From Komarekiella delphini-convector SJRDD-AB1 (GTDB taxonomy: Bacteria; Cyanobacteriota; Cyanobacteriia; Cyanobacteriales; Nostocaceae): a stretch of DNA of 48,169 nucleotides. Positions 26,687 to 34,200 of the stretch are shown one piece after another. A program made the position numbers and the translations under genes. The stretch's first letter is position 1; each line of letters begins with the position of its first letter. The notes below the pieces were generated by a model, which was given only the letters and a program-made list of their open reading frames with translations, had not been told where the DNA came from and did no database searches. The DNA lies in contig NZ_VJXY01000051.1 in NCBI RefSeq assembly GCF_014831675.1, forward strand, positions 1 through 48,169, written 5' to 3'.

Positions 26687-26767
26687 GGAGTGGAAGATTT
26701 GAGCGAGGCATTGTTAGACTTTAGTAGTGTAGCTGATTTACAGGCTTGGCTAGAAGCACGATTCTAA
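26687..26767 (+). pseudogene. C-terminal remnant of a Rpn-family/DUF4351 protein
   Basis: The last 25 or so codons, EDLSEALLDFSSVADLQAW then LEARF and stop (26765-26767), match the well-known C-terminus of cyanobacterial Rpn-type transposase-derived proteins with a DUF4351 domain. Nothing of the nuclease domain is found upstream, so this is a fragment. Confidence 0.6.
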
Positions 26768-26893
26768 AAGAGCTTTAAGCTAAGCCTTAGTACAGTATGC
26801 CTGAAATAAAGCTACTATTCTCTCGTTTAACAACAGAGCAAGCCAAAATTCCCAATTGATGACCGAAATTAATGGGATACAAGCCCCGTCCTT

Positions 26894-27295
26894 CTAGGAT
26901 GGCTTTTCTTGATTCTTCTTAATATACTCTTTTAGAATTTCTAACGGCGCACCTCCTACAGAAATAGCAAAATAACTAGGACTCCATAGAGCTTCTTTAT
27001 GAGGTTTTTTGTATCCGGCTTGCCCGTAACGACGGCTAGAAACGCCTTTTAAAGCATTAACAATTTGAGAAACAGATAACTTAGGTGGATATTCAATAAG
27101 CGAGTGGACGTGATTTCCTTCACCATTGAACTCGATTACTTGAAAATCCATTTTTTTGGCAACTTCTTTAAACGACTTTTCAATTAGGTTAAGACTTTCT
27201 GATGTAAATATAGACTGACGGTATTTCGTTACACAGACCAAATGTATTTTTAAGTCTGTAACACTATGCCTCTCTCTACGAAACTGGCTTGTCAC
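26894..27295 (-). CDS. tnpA: IS200/IS605 Y1 transposase TnpA
   Basis: 133 residues, full length for the family. The HUH motif is H62-V-H64 (NHVHSLIEYPP) and the catalytic Tyr is Y124 in LKEYIKKNQ. It cuts and rejoins single-stranded DNA at the terminal hairpins, leaving no target duplication. The start is close to that of tnpB, so one small divergent region drives both. Fragments VSSRRYGQAGY and LWSPSYFAISVGG are typical. Confidence 0.95.
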   Translation of the reverse strand: MTSQFRRERHSVTDLKIHLVCVTKYRQSIFTSESLNLIEKSFKEVAKKMDFQVIEFNGEGNHVHSLIEYPPKLSVSQIVNALKGVSSRRYGQAGYKKPHKEALWSPSYFAISVGGAPLEILKEYIKKNQEKPS

Positions 27296-27340
27296 TTTTT
27301 GCAGACCGATATATAATATTCTTACAGACCAATCATAGCA

Positions 27341-28507
27341 TTGTCAATAAAAGCTAGATATCAATTCCGTTTCTACCCAACAGACCAACAGCAACAGCTT
27401 CTAGCTCAGTTGTTTGGTTGTGTGCGGGTAGTTTGGAATGATGCTTTGGCTATTTGTAAAAAATCTGAGAAAGTGCCAAGTAACAACGACTTGCAAAAGT
27501 TGGTAATTACCCAAGCCAAAAAGACTAACGAGCGTTCATGGTTATCTGATGTTTCTAATATCCCTTTGCAACAGTCTGTAGCTGATTTGGGTGTTGCCTA
27601 CAAAAACTTTTTTGATTCACTCAAGGGTAAGCGAAAGGGTAAAAAGGTCGGTAGTCCTAAGTTCAAAAAAAAGATAAGCCAACAATCTGCACGTTTTAGA
27701 ATTGGTGGATTCTCTATCAAAGGTAATGAGGTATATCTGGCAAAAATTGGCAATGTTAAGCCAATTTGGTCTAGAGAATTACCATCTGCGCCTACATCAG
27801 TCACGGTAATCAAAGACTATGCCAATCGCTATTTTTTGAGTTTTGTTGTAGAAGTTGAACCACTACTTACTGTTGCTAAAAACCAAAGTATCGGTATTGA
27901 TTTGGGTGTGAAAACTTTTGCCGTAATGAGTAATGGCGAAAAAGCGGCAAGTCCAAATTACTCAAAGAAAGACCGCAAAATTCGCAAGCTACAACGTAAG
28001 CTAGCAAGACAGCAAAATGGTTCTAAACGTCGTGAAATTACCCGTTTAAAAATTGCCAAGCAGCACAACCAAATTGCAGATACTCGCTCATGTTTCCTAC
28101 ACAAACTATCGACCAAAGTAGTTAGCGATAACCAAGTGATTATTTTGGAAAATTTGAATGTGTCAGGGATGGTCAAAAATCGCAAGCTAGCACGAGTAAT
28201 TAGCTTGCAAGGTTGGCGGGAATTTCGCGTATTGTGTGAGGCTAAATCTGAAAAACTTAATCGGGATTTTAGGACAATTAACAGATGGGAACCTACCAGT
28301 CAAACCTGTTCTTGTTGTGGGTATCGATGGGGCAAGATTGATTTGTCTGTGCGCTCAGTGCTTTGTCTAAATTGTGGTAATGAACATGATAGGGATGAAA
28401 ACGCATCTAAGAATATAGAAATGGTGAGTCTACTCGGCGGTGTCAGTTTCTGTCCCGTCGAAGTAGCGAACCCGAAGGGTCGGCATGGGGCATCGGCACG
28501 ACCTTAA
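27341..28507 (+). CDS. tnpB: IS605 OrfB / TnpB RNA-guided nuclease
   Basis: 388 residues from a TTG at 27341; no ATG is available before the conserved ARYQFRFYPTDQQ opening. The RuvC residues are all present: D187 (GIDLGVKTF), E270 (ILENLNVSG) and D352 (HDRDENASKNI). The zinc ribbon is C323/C326 and C342/C345. TnpB proteins use an RNA from the element's right end to cut DNA, which helps the element persist after excision. After the last RuvC Asp the tail is short (about 36 residues) and its coding sequence leads straight into the candidate guide RNA region. Confidence 0.93.
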   Translation: MSIKARYQFRFYPTDQQQQLLAQLFGCVRVVWNDALAICKKSEKVPSNNDLQKLVITQAKKTNERSWLSDVSNIPLQQSVADLGVAYKNFFDSLKGKRKGKKVGSPKFKKKISQQSARFRIGGFSIKGNEVYLAKIGNVKPIWSRELPSAPTSVTVIKDYANRYFLSFVVEVEPLLTVAKNQSIGIDLGVKTFAVMSNGEKAASPNYSKKDRKIRKLQRKLARQQNGSKRREITRLKIAKQHNQIADTRSCFLHKLSTKVVSDNQVIILENLNVSGMVKNRKLARVISLQGWREFRVLCEAKSEKLNRDFRTINRWEPTSQTCSCCGYRWGKIDLSVRSVLCLNCGNEHDRDENASKNIEMVSLLGGVSFCPVEVANPKGRHGASARP

Positions 28508-28600
28508 ATGGACAGGGAGCGACTGTGAGACTACTTCGGTAGCAAGTTGCTGTGAACTGTCAAGAATCACCTCGCCTTTAGGCAGGTGAGTATGTCAAAA
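28440..28600 (+). ncRNA. Candidate omega (guide) RNA region at the IS right end
   Basis: By family rule the TnpB guide RNA overlaps the tnpB 3' end and extends to the right end, with the guide taken from flanking sequence. Here the tnpB tail is GC-rich with short inverted repeats (GAACCCGAAGGGTC near 28470) and is followed by the terminal hairpin at 28567-28589. The boundaries are inferred; the guide would be the bases just beyond the right end, entering the pbpC 3' region. Confidence 0.5.
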
Positions 28601-28612
28601 GCGCCTGTACGT

Positions 28613-30913
28613 CTACTTCTTTACTTGAGAATTAACAATAGAAAAGCCGCGTCGTGTAGGTTTGATACTAGCTAACTCCACTTGAAAACTCACCTTATCA
28701 CTCATTTCATCGCTTTTTGCTTCCAAAGTCCAGTTACCAGGGCGCAAATACCAAAATAAAGAATTAGCTGATGTAGTTAACTTTTCACCATTCAGCCACC
28801 ACTCTACAGGTTTAGATGTTGTTCCTGCTAACTTAAACTCTAGCTTTTGCTTCGCTTCATTACCTGGATACAGTAAGAATAAATCGCCATTATGCGGAGA
28901 TAAAATCCTTAGATTACTAGAAGTAAAACTAGATTGCTGCTGTTTTGCTAACCATTCATCATACTCTGACGACAAATTGAAGTTGTTTGGAGTTTCGTAG
29001 GCTTGTTTGTCTTCTGGGTAGAAATATTCCTGTACTACTGAGGTGCATTCTGGTGTTGGTCGTAACCCCGAAGTTGCACACAGAGGTAGTTTTACTAAGT
29101 TTTTTGGAGGCTGAAAACCTCCTGGTTCTTGATGTTCGTGCAGGTGTAACATAATCCGATTCCACAGAGGTGCTGCACCTGTAACGCCTGAAACTTGTCG
29201 CATTGGTTCGCCGTTGAAATTGCCTACCCAAGTAGCAACGGTGTAATCGGTAGTAAAGCCAACTGTCCAAGTATCGCGGAAGTTGGAGGAAGTACCAGTT
29301 TTAACAGCAGCAGGAAAAGGTAAGTTTAATACAGAGTCTACACCAAAAGCTGTTGCACGAGCATGGCGATCGCTTAACATATCAATAATTAATTGCCATG
29401 TTGTACGGTTAAATGGGGAATAGGTAAGGGGTAAGGGAGAATCAGAGAGCGTTGTTAACAATGGGGTGGCTTCTCCAAGTTTGGCCATAGTCACGTAAGC
29501 CCTAGCTAACTCCCATAAACTGACTTCGCCACTACCCAGAGTTAACCCCAAACCATAATGTTCTGCGGTTTGATTGAGATGTTCAAATCCTAGTTGATGC
29601 AGACGTTCTAGGAAAGTCTGCACACCCACTTTTTCTAAAACTCTCACTGCTGGCACATTTAAAGAATTTGCTAAAGCGACTCGCACCCGAACAGGGCCAA
29701 GAAAACTTTCGGTGTAATCTGTGGGACTATATAGTTTTGCGCCGGGAATGGCGTAGTGAGCAGGGACATCTGCCAAAATAGTATGTGGGCGAATTATACG
29801 TTTTTCTAAAGCTAATTCATATACAAAAGGCTTGAGGGTAGAACCTGGTTGACGCAAAGCTTGCACTCCATCATTGCGTCCCAGTTTTGTTTCATTGAAG
29901 TAATCAGGCGAACCGACATAAGCTAAAACTTCGCCAGTGTGGTTGTTAATTACTAAAGCAGCCGCATCATGGACGTTGTTAGCCGCCAGAGAAGAAATTA
30001 CTTGCTGCACTTGTGCTTCTACAAACTGCTGCAAGGGACGATTTATAGTAGTGCGGATGGGAGAGGAAATTTCTTGAGTTTGCGTCTCAGACAACTGACT
30101 GGCTAACCAAAACAAAAAATGTGGTGCAGCAATAATTCCTCGCTGACGAGACTGAAACACAACTTTTTCAGTAGATGTTCGTGCCATTAGGCGAGTGATA
30201 TATCCATCCTGTACCATACGATTGAGGATATATTTTTGCCGTTGCTTCAACCGTTCCCAATGCTCGTAAGGGTTGAAGTAAGTGGGATTATTAGGGATAG
30301 CAGCCAGAAGAGTAGATTGAGCAAGATTCAAGTCACTGGCTGGGATGGAAAAATAAATACGAGCTGCTGCTTCTACACCATATATATTCCCTCCCATTGG
30401 CAGCCGATTGATGTATGCAGCAAGAATTTCATCTTTGTTCATCCCAGCTGTTAACCGCCAAGATAACCAAATCTCACTAATTTTACCTGAGAGAGTGCGG
30501 GGGACGGGATCTAACATCCGCGCCAACTGCATAGTAATCGTGGAAGCACCGGAAACTATTCTCTTGGCGTGAATGGCTTCTTTGATGGCGCGGACAATTG
30601 CTTTCATATCTAAGGCCCCGTGCTCATAAAAGCTACCATCTTCGGCAGCTAAAATGGCATTGATAAACTGGGGAGAAACCTGATTGAGGGGTATTACTGC
30701 TGTATGCTCTTGGTCACGAGTGAGCAATGTTCCTAATGGTAGCCCATTGCGATCGCTAAACTGCATTGCTAACTGATTTTGTACAATATCTGCGGCACGA
30801 ATGGGTGCAAAATAAGGCAGTAGGCGTACCAATAAGCAAATTAACACTACAGCCAAGATAACTTTACTTGTTTTACGATGCAGCAGACGCCAAAGTTTAT
30901 GCTTAATTTTCAT
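28613..30913 (-). CDS. pbpC: Penicillin-binding protein 1C (bifunctional glycosyltransferase/transpeptidase)
   Basis: 766 residues. A basic N-terminus with one membrane helix (about 18-35) anchors it. The GT51 domain has AAEDGSFYEHG (E91, D92) and the ASTITMQLARML helix. The transpeptidase domain has S358-TLK (PGSTLKPF), S417-LN and K538-TG (KTGTSSNF). The C-terminal 100 residues match the BiPBP_C domain typical of PBP1C (ILSPHNGDLFLL, then WWLNGEKL and WYLRPGNW). It polymerises and cross-links peptidoglycan in the periplasm. It is divergent from an alpha-2-macroglobulin gene, its known partner in many Gram-negatives. Confidence 0.95.
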   Translation of the reverse strand: MKIKHKLWRLLHRKTSKVILAVVLICLLVRLLPYFAPIRAADIVQNQLAMQFSDRNGLPLGTLLTRDQEHTAVIPLNQVSPQFINAILAAEDGSFYEHGALDMKAIVRAIKEAIHAKRIVSGASTITMQLARMLDPVPRTLSGKISEIWLSWRLTAGMNKDEILAAYINRLPMGGNIYGVEAAARIYFSIPASDLNLAQSTLLAAIPNNPTYFNPYEHWERLKQRQKYILNRMVQDGYITRLMARTSTEKVVFQSRQRGIIAAPHFLFWLASQLSETQTQEISSPIRTTINRPLQQFVEAQVQQVISSLAANNVHDAAALVINNHTGEVLAYVGSPDYFNETKLGRNDGVQALRQPGSTLKPFVYELALEKRIIRPHTILADVPAHYAIPGAKLYSPTDYTESFLGPVRVRVALANSLNVPAVRVLEKVGVQTFLERLHQLGFEHLNQTAEHYGLGLTLGSGEVSLWELARAYVTMAKLGEATPLLTTLSDSPLPLTYSPFNRTTWQLIIDMLSDRHARATAFGVDSVLNLPFPAAVKTGTSSNFRDTWTVGFTTDYTVATWVGNFNGEPMRQVSGVTGAAPLWNRIMLHLHEHQEPGGFQPPKNLVKLPLCATSGLRPTPECTSVVQEYFYPEDKQAYETPNNFNLSSEYDEWLAKQQQSSFTSSNLRILSPHNGDLFLLYPGNEAKQKLEFKLAGTTSKPVEWWLNGEKLTTSANSLFWYLRPGNWTLEAKSDEMSDKVSFQVELASIKPTRRGFSIVNSQVKK

Positions 30914-31292
30914 CAGGGAATCCCTTGCCCAGGAAAACTTACCTTAATTTTGACGTTGTGATTAAAGATATATCAGCAAATATATTCAATATTTAACAAT
31001 CTATCTGTAAAAACTTTGTGTTTTAGTGCCTTTGTGGTTCAAATATAAATTTGATTAATCACCAAAACAGTAAGTGAAATTAAAATTTACATAATTTCAC
31101 TTACTTTAATTGTTAAGAATTATAGTAATTTTTAGGAACTATTATAAAGGATTGGTTATCTATGTAGATATTCAAACCTTAGACATAAATAACTACTTGT
31201 CTTGCGTTTTTCAACAAGCTAAGCATTGTTCATGTAATGGGTCAATGCTAATTTTCGCTTGCTATCAATTTTTAATTTAAATTACTTAGATT
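30914..31292. promoter_or_regulatory. Divergent promoter region (pbpC / alpha-2-macroglobulin)
   Basis: About 380 AT-rich bases between divergent starts, where promoters of both genes must lie. A direct pair of AAATTTCACTTA-like words occurs near 31070-31105 (GTGAAAT / ATTTCACTTAC, partly inverted), which could be an operator. No gene seen. Confidence 0.4.
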
Positions 31293-34200
31293 ATGATTAT
31301 CAGAATTTTAATTCAGTTCTTAATTATCATCACATTTTTACTAGGGATAGCAGGATGTAATTCGTTTAGTATTTCCCCAGGTAGAGAAAAATTACCAGCG
31401 GTTTCCCCACTCGCACCACCAAATTTACCAGACTGGATTGAACAAATTAGTCCTATCGGCGATACTAAAACTTTTAATCAAATTCGTGTCCGGTTTAAAG
31501 AGGCTTTAATACCAGTTGAAAGCCTTGACAGTCCAGAACAAGAAAAGCTGTTGCAAAAGTTTGAGCTTTGGCCGCCTTTACCCGGTAAATTTCGATTTTT
31601 GACACCGCGCATGGTGGGATTTCAAGCTGATAAAGCACTACCAAAAGCCACACGATTTCAAGTTACTCTTAAAGCAGGTTTGGCAGATTTAACAAATCAT
31701 CGATTAGACAAAGATTTAGCTTGGACTTTTAATACCGAACCTATAAAACTAACTAATTTACCTGGTGTTAATCCGATTGAGAAGGCTGATGCTGAACCAA
31801 TTGATTTACAGCAGAAGTTGCAATTTAACTCAAATGTAGAACTAGATTTAACCTCCGTACAAGAACATTTACGGCTAATTCCAGAAGGTAACAATAAAGG
31901 TGTGCGTTTCCAAGTTAAATTAGCTAAAGAAGAAACATTAGAAAATGAAGACCCTTTAGAAAAATTTGACCCCTCGGCACGTAATTGGATTTATAATCTT
32001 ATTCCCCAGCAAAATCTTGAAAAGGCAAATCGTTATCGCTTGGAATTTACTTTGGGGATACTTCCAGCTTATGGCAATATACCCACAGATAAACAATTTG
32101 CCAGTAAGTTAACCACTTATTTTCCTTTGACATTTCAAGGAATTAAATTTTATGGACAGCCTGATGCTGCGGGAACCTATGGAAGATTTGTTAAAGGTAG
32201 TCCTCAGCTAGAATTTAATAACGTTTTAATAGCAGATGCAGCTAGAGAAAATATTAAAATTGAGCCGACGCCAAAAGCCATTGCGCGAATTGTACAAGTA
32301 AATGATGAAGATAGAATTGTCAGCATCAATCCTTATGCTTTAGCACCAGCTACTACTTATACAATTACTATCGGTGCAAATCTTAAAGATAAATTTGGTC
32401 AGACTTTGGGTAAGCCTCTGACAGTGAAGTATGATACTGGAGATTTAGCTGGGGATATCTGGACACCATCAGATTTAAATATTTTCCCCACAGGTAAAGA
32501 TTTGCAGCTAAATATTAGTACAGTAAGTTTACCAGAATCCAATTACAAAGCTGCTTATCGAGTCGTTCAACCAACAGATTTAGTTTATTTTAATTACGGT
32601 AATGATTTATTGCCAAAACCTGCTGAATGGCAAAGCTTCAAGTTAGCAGCCAAGAAAAATCAGTCAGTTGACGTTAATGTTCCTTTACGCGAAAAAATAG
32701 GTGCTGCTACAGGAATGTTAGCTTATGGAGTACAAGCACGCACTAATAAATATCAAGATAATGGTAAAGAACTTTGGCGCGAACCTGTGACTTATGGTTT
32801 GGTTGAATTGACAAATTTAGGCGTATTTAGCCAATGGTTTCCTGAGTCAGGATTAATTCGCGTGAATCATCTTAGTGATGGTTCACCAGTTCAAGCTGCT
32901 GCTATCGATATTTATCAATCAAAATTACAGGAAAAATCTCGCCCTCAGCCAGTACCTTGTGCAACAGGTAAAACTGATGAAAATGGAACTTTGAGAATTA
33001 ATCGTCAAGATTTACAGCAATGTTATCCAGGAAATCAAAGTTCTGTTAAATTACCACAATTATTAGTGATTGCCCGTGAGAATGAAGATTGGGCATTTAC
33101 AAGAACTGAGGAATATAGCGGTGTCTATGGCTATGGTATTGATGCAGGTTGGCAAGATGAAAAGCCAGAATCGCGTGGGGTAATCTTCTCAGATAGGCAG
33201 TTATATCAACCAGGAGAAAAAGCTTGGTTAACTGGTTTTGCTGACTACTTGCAAAATGGCAAAATCCAACAAGATAAAAAAGTTGTTTACCAATTAACTT
33301 TGGTAAATCCTGATGGCAAAAAAACTGATTTGGGTACGCAAACTACAAATGAATTTGGTACGTTTTCGTTAGAATTGCCAATCAATAAAACTCAGCCTTT
33401 AGGCTACTATACAATTCAGGCTAAAGGTAAAAACGGGCAAGAAGTTGCTGGAGAGTTTCGCGTAGCTGAGTTTAAGCCACCAAATTTTAAAGTCGAACTC
33501 AACTTAGATAAAGAATTTGCCTTAATTGACGAGAAAGTAGAGGCTAAAGCTACAAGTAATTATTTATTTGGTGCACCTGTAGAAGGAGGTAAAGCTAAAT
33601 ATTTTATTACTCGCCAGCAGACTAATTTTATTCCCAAAGGATGGCAGGAATTTGCTTTTGGTAGGCAATGGTTATGGCCAGAGGAAAGTCCTTCTATAAC
33701 TAGCGATGTTTTGCAAACTGATGCTCAGTTGGATGCTAAAGGTAATATTAGTCAAACGGTAACTGTGGCTAAAGATTTGCCTTATCCGATGACTTATCGG
33801 GTAGATGTACAAGTTGAAGATGTTTCTAATCTATCTGTAGCAGATTCTCAAACTTTTACGGCTTTACCAAGTAATCGTCTGATTGGGTTAAAAAGTAATT
33901 TAGTTGCCGATGCTGGTAAAGCTTTTCCCATTGAAGTTATTGTTACTGACCCTACAGGAAAACCAATAACAGGTCAACGGGTACGCTTGGAATTACAACA
34001 GATGAAATATAGCAGTGTCACGCAGTTAGTTGAAGGTAGTCGCACACCAAAAAATCAAGTTGAATATAAGACGGTAGGACAAACAGAAGTTATATCTGCC
34101 AGCAATCCACAATCAGCAACACTAACACCAACTGAATCAGGTTCGTACCGCATCAGAGCTAATTTTAGTGATGGTAGTAGAGACGTTACATGTAGAGATG

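Larger units (their letters stand above)
26881..28589. mobile_element. IS200/IS605-type insertion sequence (IS605 layout)
   Basis: Divergent tnpA (leftward) and tnpB (rightward) are separated by 45 bp. Hairpins lie at both ends, as expected for single-strand transposition: AAGCC...TCCT/AGGA...GGCTT at about 26881-26905 (overlapping the tnpA stop) and TCACCTCGCC/AGGCAGGTGA at 28567-28589. Exact cleavage points cannot be fixed by eye. Both proteins look intact, so the element may be active. It sits between decayed sequence and the 3' end of pbpC. Confidence 0.85.

Noticed and set aside
26881-28589. Possible CRISPR-Cas12-like nuclease because of the RuvC and zinc ribbon
   Set aside because: Size, layout with tnpA and end hairpins fit TnpB of IS605; no repeat array is present.
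28959-29270. Leftward 103-codon frame inside pbpC
   Set aside because: Same strand, different frame from the well-supported transpeptidase sequence.
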